DNA of 13,736 nucleotides from Pyramidobacter sp. (GCA_016286835.1 JAEEUD010000014.1:1-13736), one strand, 5' to 3'; numbered from the stretch's first letter, positions 7,547 through 13,447 are shown. Numbers and translations are program-made. The notes: generated from the letters alone by a model not told the origin.

Positions 7547-8031
7547 CGAGTGATCCTCCTTACCCATTCGCCAAAGTTGCCGTAGACCATGTCCTCCGTG
7601 GGATGGAGATCGGTGACATTGATCCAGTGCACGTACAGATCGCCGTTCTCCGTGTCCACGTCCACGGTCATCGTGCCGGGCGTCAGCGTGATCGAGTCGG
7701 CCAGCACCGTCTGCGCCAGACCGCTCTTCAGGCCTGAAGACACTTTGACGATGCCGGGCTTGACACGGCCGCTCAGAATGCGCAGAGCCACGTCGATGTT
7801 CGCTTTGACCAGCGCCCACAGGAAAGGCCCGAAGAAGTAGACGATGAACAGCCCCCAGCGTTTCGGGCTGAGACCGTCAACGCCGTAGCGGCGTGACTTC
7901 TTGTTCCTGCCCAGCGAATAATACGCGATCGTCGCTACGATGAGCGCGATCAAATACTCATACGCGGGCAGAACCTCCCCTGACCACGAAAGAAGCAGGT
8001 ACGTGATGAACGAAAGCACAAAAACAAACAA
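7543..8031 (-). CDS. mbhA: MbhA: MrpE-like subunit of membrane-bound hydrogenase, first gene of the operon
   Basis: A 162-residue protein of the MnhE/MrpE family: two or three N-terminal membrane helices and a soluble C-terminal domain. The motif ADSITLTPGTMTVDVD (about 111-126) is the ANSITLTPGT signature of MrpE and settles the family. The start is the TTG at 8029-8031, 9 nt after a GGAGGGGG ribosome site; no ATG exists near the N-terminus and the GTG four codons later is too far from that site. The resulting N-terminus fits the short first helix ending in LLLSWSG. A TTG start for the first gene of a 14-gene operon would lower translation initiation and may be a control point. Confidence 0.9.
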   Translation of the reverse strand: MFVFVLSFITYLLLSWSGEVLPAYEYLIALIVATIAYYSLGRNKKSRRYGVDGLSPKRWGLFIVYFFGPFLWALVKANIDVALRILSGRVKPGIVKVSSGLKSGLAQTVLADSITLTPGTMTVDVDTENGDLYVHWINVTDLHPTEDMVYGNFGEWVRRITR

Positions 8032-8040
8032 ACCCCTATA

Positions 8041-8048
8041 CCCCCTCC
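8041..8048 (-). promoter_or_regulatory. Ribosome binding site of mbhA
   Basis: The minus strand reads GGAGGGGG, 9 nt before the TTG start codon of mbhA. This site decides the choice of the rare TTG start, since no ATG is available in frame. It lies about 10 nt after the base of the 8058-8091 hairpin, so folding there could affect access to it. Confidence 0.65.
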
Positions 8049-8057
8049 GTTAAGATT

Positions 8058-8091
8058 AAGCGCCCCGAAAAGTGCTCTTCACAGGGCGCTT
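8058..8091 (-). promoter_or_regulatory. Inverted repeat in the mbh operon leader
   Basis: Perfect 8-bp arms AAGCGCCC (8058-8065) and GGGCGCTT (8084-8091) enclose an 18-nt loop. No T-run follows on either strand, so it is not a simple terminator. On the minus strand it ends about 10 nt before the mbhA ribosome site, which places it in the operon leader as a possible mRNA-stability or translation-control element. Function is inference. Confidence 0.5.
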
Positions 8092-8097
8092 GCCGTG

Positions 8098-8118
8098 AAA
8101 AAAGGACGCGAGCGTCCT
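8098..8118 (-). terminator. Intrinsic terminator after the zinc-ribbon gene
   Basis: The minus strand reads AGGACGC-TC-GCGTCCT followed by TTTTTT, a compact GC-rich hairpin with a T-run 26 nt after the stop codon of the zinc-ribbon gene. It separates that gene from mbhA. The short loop will open to four bases in practice. Confidence 0.8.
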
Positions 8119-8120
8119 CC

Positions 8121-8140
8121 TTTCATTGTACCCAATGAAA
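8121..8140. repeat. Perfect 20-bp inverted repeat, candidate operator
   Basis: TTTCATTG-TACC-CAATGAAA has perfect 8-bp arms around four bases. On the minus strand a -10-like TACAAT lies inside it (8125-8130), but no good -35 is found at 16-18 bp. It could be a repressor operator for the hydrogenase operon or simply the first part of a compound terminator. Confidence 0.4.
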
Positions 8141-8144
8141 AAAC

Positions 8145-8312
8145 TTACCAGCGTTCGCCGCAGTCGGCGCATTCGTAGGATTTCGCGTCGTCAGGCATGA
8201 AGAGCCCGCCCCAGGCGACGTTCCCCTTTTCCTTTTCGCGGGACAGATCAAACGGCAGATAGCCGTAGATCACGTCGCGCACGCGCTCGCTCCCGCATTT
8301 TGGACATTTCAA
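8145..8312 (-). CDS. Small zinc-ribbon protein of unknown function
   Basis: A short protein with two cysteine pairs, CPKC near the N-terminus and CADC near the C-terminus, spaced as in a zinc ribbon that binds one Zn2+. Between them is a conserved-looking segment including VIYGYLPFDL and WGGLFMPDDAKSYE. I do not recognise a named family and assign no function. The start is uncertain: the TTG at 8310-8312 (protein begins with LKCPKCGS, 55 residues) has a weak GGTGAT site at 6 nt and lies about 45 nt from the predicted transcription start, while a GTG at 8346-8348 would give 67 residues but sits only a few bases after that start and has no ribosome site. It is followed by its own terminator and lies upstream of mbhA on the same strand. 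Confidence 0.7.
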   Translation of the reverse strand: MKCPKCGSERVRDVIYGYLPFDLSREKEKGNVAWGGLFMPDDAKSYECADCGERW

Positions 8313-8362
8313 ACCGGCATCACCGCACTTTCCCGCGTAAATGAACACAGCATGACACGCTC

Positions 8363-8390
8363 ATTATAGCCTAAAAACAACTTTGTGCAA
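8363..8390 (-). promoter_or_regulatory. Promoter for the zinc-ribbon gene
   Basis: On the minus strand a perfect -10 TATAAT (8363-8368) is preceded at 16 bp by TTGCAC (8385-8390). It points to the zinc-ribbon gene. The -35 box is only half matched. Confidence 0.55.
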
Positions 8391-8587
8391 AATGGCGCGT
8401 GCGAAAATACAAATTTTAAACACGCGTTGCCCCCACCTGTCCAAGGCGGGATTCACCGAAAGACTTTCCGCAGCGCTGATTCACGCAGAAAGGCCGATTC
8501 CAAATGAGACTGAACGAATTATACACGACAAAAACAGTTTTTAAAAGTCGTTTTCTTCCCTCGTAAATCAGGCTTCACGCGCCGCAC
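8391..8587. other. Intergenic stretch with a second TATAAT and possible RNA structure
   Basis: No credible gene. On the minus strand a second TATAAT (8518-8523) has AT-rich upstream DNA but a poor -35 (TTTTAA at 17 bp). Downstream of it are short self-complementary blocks, such as GAAAG/CTTTC around 8458-8467 and CTTTC/GAAAG at 8463-8492, and two direct copies of GATTCAC on the plus strand (8450-8456, 8478-8484). It could encode a long leader or a small RNA of about 150 nt, but nothing proves this. Confidence 0.25.
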
Positions 8588-8623
8588 AAAAAAAAGACGC
8601 TTCCGCTCCGGAAACGTCTTTTT
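8588..8623 (-). terminator. Intrinsic terminator after the marR-family gene
   Basis: AAAAAGACG (8591-8599) pairs with CGTCTTTTT (8615-8623), and TTCCG (8601-8605) with CGGAA (8609-8613), with one mismatch and a 3-nt loop. The minus strand continues into a T-run. Because A- and T-runs flank both sides, it could work in both directions. It lies 36 nt past the marR-family stop. Confidence 0.85.
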
Positions 8624-8658
8624 CTCTTTCTTGATCCCGCGTGCCGCAAAGACATGCG

Positions 8659-9084
8659 TTAAATGCCGTGGATAAATCCTTCCAGTACGCGCTCGGCGGT
8701 CTCCCTGTCGGCGTCGGAGAGTTTGTTGGCCAGTTTGCGCACCAGTTCGCGCTGGCGCTTGCGGTGTTCGTCAAAATAGCGGCGGCCCTTCTCGGAAAGA
8801 AGGATCTTGTATGAGCGACGGTCGCTCTCGTTGCGGCGGCGTTCGACCAGCCCCATCTGCTGCAGACGGTCGATCATCACGGTCACCGTTCCCGTCGTCA
8901 GCTCCATGCGGTCAGCGATGTCCTTCATGCGGATATTCTCGTTGCGGCCGATCACACAGATCGTGCGCAGCTGCGGCGCCGAAAGCTTGCCCAGCTTGGC
9001 CACCGAAGCCTCCCAGCCGTAGAAGCGCTCGCAGAACTCCACAATGATCGAAGTCATCCTGTTGACAGTTTCCTCACTCACCAT
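8659..9084 (-). CDS. MarR-family transcriptional regulator
   Basis: A 141-residue winged-helix DNA-binding protein that should act as a dimer. The helix-turn-helix covers about residues 51-78 (IRMKDIADRMELTTGTVTVMIDRLQQMGL), and the wing ERRRNESDRRSYKILLSEKG (81-100) holds the D-x-R arginines typical of MarR. The flanking helices (1-35 and 100-140) form the dimer interface. The ATG at 9082-9084 was chosen because AAAGGA lies about 11 nt before it; the frame stays open to a TTG at 9111, which is less likely. The gene is monocistronic, with its own promoter and terminator. Its ligand and targets cannot be told from sequence; a palindrome over its -35 box suggests that it represses itself. Confidence 0.92.
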   Translation of the reverse strand: MVSEETVNRMTSIIVEFCERFYGWEASVAKLGKLSAPQLRTICVIGRNENIRMKDIADRMELTTGTVTVMIDRLQQMGLVERRRNESDRRSYKILLSEKGRRYFDEHRKRQRELVRKLANKLSDADRETAERVLEGFIHGI

Positions 9085-9116
9085 TTCTGCTTCATTCCTT
9101 TCAGAAAACAAATTGC

Positions 9117-9140
9117 AAAAAAATACAAGGCCGTGGCCTT
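9117..9140 (-). promoter_or_regulatory. Hairpin plus T-run in the marR-family leader, attenuator-like
   Basis: AAGGCC-GT-GGCCTT (9127-9140) is a perfect 6-bp inverted repeat. On the minus strand it is followed three bases later by seven T residues (9117-9123). It lies between the predicted transcription start (about 9160) and the start codon at 9084, so it could end transcription early. It could equally be a protein-binding palindrome. Confidence 0.45.
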
Positions 9141-9166
9141 AATCAAAAACCCCTGCCAGAGCGGTC

Positions 9167-9195
9167 ATTCTATCACACTACTTTTTGATAATCAA
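9167..9195 (-). promoter_or_regulatory. Promoter of the marR-family gene with overlapping palindrome
   Basis: Minus-strand -35 TTGATT (9190-9195) and -10 TAGAAT (9167-9172) are 17 bp apart. The palindrome TTGAT-A-ATCAA (9185-9195) covers the -35 box and is a plausible MarR-type operator for autorepression. Confidence 0.65.
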
Positions 9196-9356
9196 CAGTC
9201 TCATTTATCCAAGCCAAGTCCGTTTTTCCCACCACTGGCAGAGCGCGAAAATCAAACAGGCAAGCGGGACGCCACCGTTTGCACATAAACGTCATAAAGA
9301 CATCATACAGTCCAAGAAGCTGCAAAAATACACGAGAAAAACATTTCCCGTATGTG
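9196..9356. other. Intergenic DNA without recognised features
   Basis: Between the marR-family promoter and the carrier terminator I see no gene, promoter pair or clear repeat. A plus-strand open frame that starts at 9185 runs through the terminator hairpin and has no ribosome site. Confidence 0.6.
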
Positions 9357-9400
9357 AAAAGCGGCCCGCTTTCGTCCGCGCGAAACGGACAAAGCGGGCC
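9357..9400 (-). terminator. Intrinsic terminator of the DJ-1/carrier operon
   Basis: GGCCCGCTTT (9363-9372) pairs with AAAGCGGGCC (9391-9400), and GTCCG (9374-9378) with CGGAC (9386-9390), with one bulged C and a 7-nt loop. The minus strand then reads GCCGCTTTTC. It starts 32 nt after the carrier stop codon. Confidence 0.85.
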
Positions 9401-9431
9401 GTCGTGAGGGGAAGAACAGCAGGAATCGGAA

Positions 9432-10715
9432 TCAGTACAGCCAGTTGAGGACGAGCGGCGCCCAGAGGACGAAGACGACCGTCATCAGCACACAGGGGAA
9501 CCAGCCCATTTTGATGTACTCCTTCATCTTGAAGCCGGCCGCCGAATAAGCATAGGCAGGCGCAGGAGCGGCCATGGGCGTGGCGAAGCAGATGATCGAA
9601 CCGACGCCGACGCCGGCGAGCACCAGGCGGGGATCCATACCCAGCGAAACGGCCATCGAAGCGGCGATCGGGCCGAACACGGCCCACACGGCCAGATTGC
9701 TCATAAACTGCGTGACGACCATCGAGATGACGGCGAACGCCGTGGCGAGCACGACGGGATTGGTCATCGAGGGGAATGCCGCCTGAACCAGGCCGACCAT
9801 CCACTTGCTGGTGCCGGAAACGTTGATGGCCGTAGCCAGAGGCAGCGTGCCGGCGACGAGGAACACCGTCTGCCAGCTGATCGACTGGAAGGCTTCCTTC
9901 TCGGTCAGATAGCCCTTGCCCATGATGACGGCGGCGAAGAACAGGCTGACGAGATAGGGCGCGATGATCTTCGTCATGCTGGCGACGACCATCAGGATCA
10001 CGTTGAGGAAGAAGATCGTGACGATGACCTTCTCTTCCTTAGGAGTGTAGCGCGCCGGCTTCACCTCTTCGGTCACTTCGGCGACCGATTCGCTCTTCAG
10101 CTTCTGGCCGCGGCTCATGAACAGGTAGTAGGCGACCAGGATCAGCCACATCGGGAACTTGATGAACGTGAAATCGAACAGGCCGTAGCGCAGCGGCGAG
10201 CCAGTCTGCTCCAGGTACGAGTTGAACCACATGAAGTAGGCGATCGAACCGCCGATCGGGAACATCTGCACCGAAGCCCAGTTGCACACGTCGGCCGTGG
10301 GCTTGAAGAGCTTCTTCGGATCCATGCCGGTGTCCTTGCAGATCTCCAGCAGGAGCGGGCTGAGCAGAGCGATCGTGCCGCCGGCGCTGGTCATCATGCC
10401 GATCACCGAGCAGGCAAGCAGCACCATCAGAGTGACGCGCACGGAGCTGCCCTGCGCGTTGCGGTTGACGAAGTGCTTGATCTTGTTCGTGAAGGTCGTC
10501 TTCACGAAAGCGCCGCCGATGATGAACAGACCGTACCACGTGATTATCGTGGTGTTGGCAAAGCCGGCCCACGCCTGAGCGGGCTTGAGGATGCCGGTGG
10601 CCTGGAGCGCGACCGGGACCATCAGCGCCGTGAACGAAATGGGCAGCAGTTCGGCAAAGAACGAAACGGACATCGCGGCGAGGATCGCCAGAAGGGTTGC
10701 GACTTGTGCTGTCAT
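9432..10715 (-). CDS. DASS/SLC13-like anion or dicarboxylate carrier
   Basis: A 427-residue polytopic inner-membrane carrier of the ion-transporter (DASS/ArsB) superfamily, probably a symporter for an organic anion. The two re-entrant hairpin regions are visible: MTSAGGTIALLSP (about 108-120) in the first half and TQFMSNLAVWAVFGPI (335-350) in the second; the Ser-Asn-Thr signature of Na+/dicarboxylate carriers is kept only in part (SAG and SNL). The C-terminal ATPMAAPAPAYAYSAAGFKMKEYIKMGW (378-405) matches the family end motif. The substrate is unknown, and the altered SNT motifs mean Na+ coupling should not be assumed. The ATG at 10713-10715 follows AAAGGA at about 12 nt, 53 nt after a DJ-1-family gene with no terminator between, so the two are likely co-transcribed. 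Confidence 0.88.
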   Translation of the reverse strand: MTAQVATLLAILAAMSVSFFAELLPISFTALMVPVALQATGILKPAQAWAGFANTTIITWYGLFIIGGAFVKTTFTNKIKHFVNRNAQGSSVRVTLMVLLACSVIGMMTSAGGTIALLSPLLLEICKDTGMDPKKLFKPTADVCNWASVQMFPIGGSIAYFMWFNSYLEQTGSPLRYGLFDFTFIKFPMWLILVAYYLFMSRGQKLKSESVAEVTEEVKPARYTPKEEKVIVTIFFLNVILMVVASMTKIIAPYLVSLFFAAVIMGKGYLTEKEAFQSISWQTVFLVAGTLPLATAINVSGTSKWMVGLVQAAFPSMTNPVVLATAFAVISMVVTQFMSNLAVWAVFGPIAASMAVSLGMDPRLVLAGVGVGSIICFATPMAAPAPAYAYSAAGFKMKEYIKMGWFPCVLMTVVFVLWAPLVLNWLY

Positions 10716-10768
10716 TGTACAAACAGATCCTTTCTATTAAAGAAAATGATTGAAGCCGGATAAAACAC

Positions 10769-11359
10769 CTAAGCCCGGTCGGGCCAGTCCTTGAGCGCGT
10801 TGTAGAGGAAACGTCCCTTGATGAAGGCGGAATCGCCGCCAAGCGCGTCGACGATCGCGAAGGCGAACGGCAGCGACGTGGCCGGACCGCGGCTGGTGAT
10901 CAGATGCCTGTCGTCGTCGAACGCCACCGTGTCGGTCACGTAATTGGCATCGGTGAACAGCGGTTCCAGCTTGGGGCCGGGATACGATGTCAGCGTCTTG
11001 CCCTTGCTCACGCCGGCAACGGCAAGAACGGAGGGCGCGGCGCACATGGCGCACATGTACTTGTCCGGCTGTGCTGTGTAATATTTCACAAGTTCGAGCA
11101 CGCGCGGATCGGCCTTCATCGTGTCGGCCGCGCCCCAGCCGCCGGGAAGGACCAGAGCATCGAATCCCTTGTAGGCCTCGACATCCTCCCCCATCACCGC
11201 ATCGGCGACGATGCGCACGCCGTGCTGACCGGTGACGATCTCGCCCTCGATGCTGACGCCGACCGTTTCGAACTTCGCGCGGCGCATCACGTCGATGATC
11301 TCGGCCACCTCGCCTTCCTCGCAGTTGTTGGCGAGGATGACGCAGACTTTTTTCGTCAT
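10769..11359 (-). CDS. DJ-1/PfpI (YajL-like) family protein
   Basis: A 196-residue single-domain protein with the DJ-1 fold. The reactive cysteine is C106 in the nucleophile elbow AMCAAPSVLA; the paired glutamate is E17 in CEEGEVAEIIDVMRRA. LPGGWGAADT (71-80) and LITSRGPATSLPFAFAIVDAL (153-173) are close matches to the DJ-1/YajL subfamily rather than to PfpI proteases. Family members include redox sensors, chaperones and glyoxalase- or deglycase-like enzymes; which applies here cannot be told. The third position, usually His in human DJ-1, is Tyr (TSYPGP), as in many bacterial members. The ATG follows a near-perfect AGGAGGT site at 7 nt and a strong promoter. It is the first gene of a likely operon with the anion carrier. 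Confidence 0.93.
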   Translation of the reverse strand: MTKKVCVILANNCEEGEVAEIIDVMRRAKFETVGVSIEGEIVTGQHGVRIVADAVMGEDVEAYKGFDALVLPGGWGAADTMKADPRVLELVKYYTAQPDKYMCAMCAAPSVLAVAGVSKGKTLTSYPGPKLEPLFTDANYVTDTVAFDDDRHLITSRGPATSLPFAFAIVDALGGDSAFIKGRFLYNALKDWPDRA

Positions 11360-11391
11360 GTGACGACCTCCTTTATGTATTTTCTGCGCCG

Positions 11392-11420
11392 AGTATAAGG
11401 ATCAGAAATTTGAATTTCAA
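11392..11420 (-). promoter_or_regulatory. Promoter of the DJ-1/carrier operon
   Basis: Minus-strand -35 TTGAAA (11415-11420) and -10 TATACT (11392-11397) are 17 bp apart, giving a leader of about 25 nt. The near-palindrome GAAATT-TG-AATTTC (11405-11418) covers most of the spacer and could be an operator. Confidence 0.7.
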
Positions 11421-11498
11421 CAAATTTACCGAAAGCGAAAATCGTTTCAAAAACTGAAAACGAGCTAACGAGTCATTCCTGACAAAACGTCCAAACAT

Positions 11499-11547
11499 AG
11501 AAAAGCCAGCCGTGAACGGAGTCTGACGCTCCGTTCGCGGCTGGCTT
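11499..11547 (-). terminator. Intrinsic terminator after the RpiR regulator
   Basis: AAGCCAGCCG (11503-11512) pairs with CGGCTGGCTT (11538-11547), and GAACGGAG (11514-11521) with CTCCGTTC (11529-11536), with one mismatch and a 7-nt loop. The minus strand continues TTTTCTATGTTT. It lies 16 nt past the stop codon and is one of the longest hairpins in the window. Confidence 0.88.
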
Positions 11548-11562
11548 GCTTTATGCTGCATG

Positions 11563-12351
11563 TTATTTTGTGTTTTGGGAACTTTTGAGATGTGCGTAAC
11601 TCTGCGCGATCAGGTCGGCGGCGATCTGCAACTGATAGGGGTGCCCGGCCTGGTCCTGTTTTGAGCTGAACGTGATCACGCAGTCAAGGTAATCGTTTTC
11701 CTTCACCATCGGGTTGCCCGTGATGAACCAGATCTTCGGGCGCTTGATGTTGGGATGGATGCGGTTCTGGCTGTACTTGTAGTCGAAGTAGATGCCGGAA
11801 TAGCTGAAGATGATCACGAGGTCGTTCTCATCGGCGTTTTCCAGGTAGTCGATCTGCTTTGAGTAGCGCAGGCTGGTGTTCACGAGCTTGCCGAGCATGA
11901 GCAGGTTGGTCTGCAGATTGATGGCGGCTGTGGCCGCCTTGAGCGGGCCGAAGACGGAGACTTTTTCGTACTGCGCAATGTCACGGGCCAGCTGCTCGAT
12001 CTGATGCATGTTCAAGCTGTCGCGTGCCAGGGACATGGCTTCGATGACGGCATCGACATACTCTTTTTTCTGGGCAGCAGGCGAGAGCGCATTTGAAGCG
12101 ATCTCGAACTTGAAATCGGTGTTGTTGATCAGTCTGCGCAGGTCGGCAAAATCGGTCAGGCCGATATCGCGGCAGAAACGCGATACCGACGCCGTGGAGA
12201 CGTAGCAGTCGGCCGCCAGGTCCTTGATCGACAGATCGCGCAGGTCCTCCATGTGCGTGAGGATGTACGACGCGATCCGCGCGTTCGTCGCGTCCGAAGG
12301 ATGTTCGACAAGTTCCGCCAGCAGCAAGATCGGCAATTTTCCGTAAAACAC
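11563..12351 (-). CDS. RpiR/MurR-family transcriptional regulator (HTH plus SIS domain)
   Basis: A 262-residue regulator. The N-terminal helix-turn-helix (about 36-75) contains LSIKDLAADCYVSTASVSRFCRDIG, characteristic of the RpiR family. The C-terminal half (about 120-250) is an SIS-like sugar-phosphate domain, recognisable by VSVFGPLKAATAAINLQ and IIFSYSGIYFDY, although the usual SxSGxT phosphate loop is degenerate (SYSGIYF), so the effector may not be a typical sugar phosphate. The start is the GTG at 12349-12351, next to a GGGGGAG site; the frame is open far upstream but that part is arginine-rich shadow over the amidohydrolase gene. It lies 95 nt after the amidohydrolase, probably in the same transcript, and likely controls that gene and the divergent tctC. 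Confidence 0.88.
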   Translation of the reverse strand: MFYGKLPILLLAELVEHPSDATNARIASYILTHMEDLRDLSIKDLAADCYVSTASVSRFCRDIGLTDFADLRRLINNTDFKFEIASNALSPAAQKKEYVDAVIEAMSLARDSLNMHQIEQLARDIAQYEKVSVFGPLKAATAAINLQTNLLMLGKLVNTSLRYSKQIDYLENADENDLVIIFSYSGIYFDYKYSQNRIHPNIKRPKIWFITGNPMVKENDYLDCVITFSSKQDQAGHPYQLQIAADLIAQSYAHLKSSQNTK

Positions 12352-12385
12352 AGCGCTCCCCCTCTCCGTGTTTCGTTCCGTACGC

Positions 12386-12402
12386 AAAACGGCCGCGCGG
12401 CC
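12386..12402 (-). other. Small GC hairpin between the amidohydrolase and RpiR genes
   Basis: GGCC-GCGC-GGCC (12391-12402) is followed on the minus strand by GTTTT. With four T residues and a 4-bp stem it is at best a weak terminator, so it may give partial read-through into the regulator gene. Confidence 0.3.
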
Positions 12403-12446
12403 ATGACAGCAGCGCGCGAACGCGGATCTTTTTCTCTTCTTCTTTT

Positions 12447-13271
12447 TTAGAACCCGTACAGCTCCTCGGGGTTGTCGGTCAGCGCCAGCCGGCGCGCCTG
12501 TTCCGTCGGGAACCACGTCGCGATCAGCTCGGTCAGTTCGGTCTCGTCGGGCTTGATCTTTTCGGTCACGTGCGGCCAGTCGCTGCCCCAGACGACGCGC
12601 TCGGGGGCGAACTTCGCTATCTCCACGGCCGTGCCGGTGGCATCGTTCCAGGGACGTCCCGTCACCGTGTTCAGATAGGTGCCGGACAGCTTCACCCACG
12701 TGTTGCCGCGCTCGATCATCTCGCAGACGAACTTGTACGCCGGATCCTTCGTGCCCAGCGCGGGATCGAGACGACCCATGTGGTCGATGACGACTTTGCC
12801 CTTCAGCCTGCGGATCACGTCGGCGTGCTCAAGGTACTGCTTCGCGCCCATGTGCAGCTGCATGTTCCAGCCCATGTCGGCGCAGCGCTCGGAAAGCGGC
12901 AGGCAGTCGTCGAACGACACGACGGCGTTCTTCGGGTTCCACACGGAAAAGCGCAGGCCCTTCACGCCGCCGGCGTTGAGGCGCTCCAGTTCGGCGTCGC
13001 TGACAGTGTTGTTCACCACGGCGATGCCGACGGCGTTTTTCGGACCGAACTTCTCGATCGCGTCGAGCAGACACGTGTTGTCCGTGCCGAACGGCTTGGC
13101 CTGGACAAAGACGGCGCGGGGCAGGTGCAGCTTCGCGGCGACTTCCTTATATTCTTCCACCGTGCCGCGCTGGGCTTCGGCCTTGCCGTCATTGGGGAAC
13201 GCGGGGTCGATGATGTGCAGGTGCGCGTTGCAGGCGTTTTTGGGCATTTCAAAGGAGAGAACGTTATTCAT
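12447..13271 (-). CDS. Amidohydrolase-2 family hydrolase, similar to 2-pyrone-4,6-dicarboxylate lactonase (LigI)
   Basis: A 274-residue TIM-barrel metal-dependent hydrolase of the amidohydrolase_2 family. Visible active-site residues are the HxH at the end of strand 1 (NAHLHI, H17 and H19), H140 (MQLH), H164 in VIDHMGR and the catalytic aspartate D231 in WGSDWPH. The order VQAKPFGTDN, GVKGLRFSVWN, DHMGR, WGSDWPH and DNPEELYGF is that of the lactone-hydrolysing branch (LigI, sulfomuconolactone and sugar-lactone hydrolases). The substrate is inferred to be a lactone of a carboxylic acid. The ATG at 13269-13271 was chosen because GAAAGGA lies 12 nt upstream and the family starts shortly before the HxH; the frame remains open upstream without a ribosome site. 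It is divergent from tctC and upstream of rpiR. Confidence 0.88.
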   Translation of the reverse strand: MNNVLSFEMPKNACNAHLHIIDPAFPNDGKAEAQRGTVEEYKEVAAKLHLPRAVFVQAKPFGTDNTCLLDAIEKFGPKNAVGIAVVNNTVSDAELERLNAGGVKGLRFSVWNPKNAVVSFDDCLPLSERCADMGWNMQLHMGAKQYLEHADVIRRLKGKVVIDHMGRLDPALGTKDPAYKFVCEMIERGNTWVKLSGTYLNTVTGRPWNDATGTAVEIAKFAPERVVWGSDWPHVTEKIKPDETELTELIATWFPTEQARRLALTDNPEELYGF

Positions 13272-13309
13272 AAGGGAACACGATCCTTTCGTAAAAAGTT
13301 GTTGCCACG

Positions 13310-13339
13310 ATTGTATTGCATCGGAGCAGGTCTTGAAAA
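13310..13339 (-). promoter_or_regulatory. Possible promoter of the amidohydrolase gene
   Basis: The minus strand has a -10-like TACAAT (13310-13315) with TTTTCA-like sequence 17-18 bp upstream. The -10 is good and the -35 poor. The spacing to the ribosome site is reasonable (about 15-20 nt from the predicted start of transcription). Confidence 0.35.
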
Positions 13340-13447
13340 GCAAATCTTTCCGCGCCGTATGCAAATTTTGGTTGCGGGATTTTCGATCGCTGCGCATTCT
13401 TGTGTCGGTGCGGTATAAAACGCTTTTTCTGCATACATTATTCAGGA
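13340..13447. other. Divergent intergenic region
   Basis: The 276-nt gap between the amidohydrolase and tctC starts holds both promoters. Its middle is AT-rich and contains a widely spaced inverted pair GTATGCA (13357-13363) and TGCATAC (13430-13436), 66 nt apart, which may be regulator half-sites. No gene is seen. Confidence 0.3.

Noticed and set aside
1..8031. Assignment of the operon as respiratory complex I or as a stand-alone Mrp antiporter
   Set aside because: There are no NuoE/F/G genes, the NuoD-like subunit has NiFe ligands, and the Mrp genes are fused in one transcript with the hydrogenase genes.
8425..8475. Possible cobalamin-type riboswitch on the minus strand (CGGTGAATCC-like block)
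   Set aside because: Only a few bases resemble the consensus and no B12-box (GCCACTG) follows; the downstream gene is not a cobalamin gene.
9185..9448. Plus-strand 87-codon frame
   Set aside because: It runs through the carrier terminator and into the end of the carrier gene; low-complexity basic product, no ribosome site.
11373..11561. Minus-strand 62-codon frame between the RpiR and DJ-1 genes
   Set aside because: It spans the RpiR terminator hairpin and the DJ-1 promoter and has no ribosome site.
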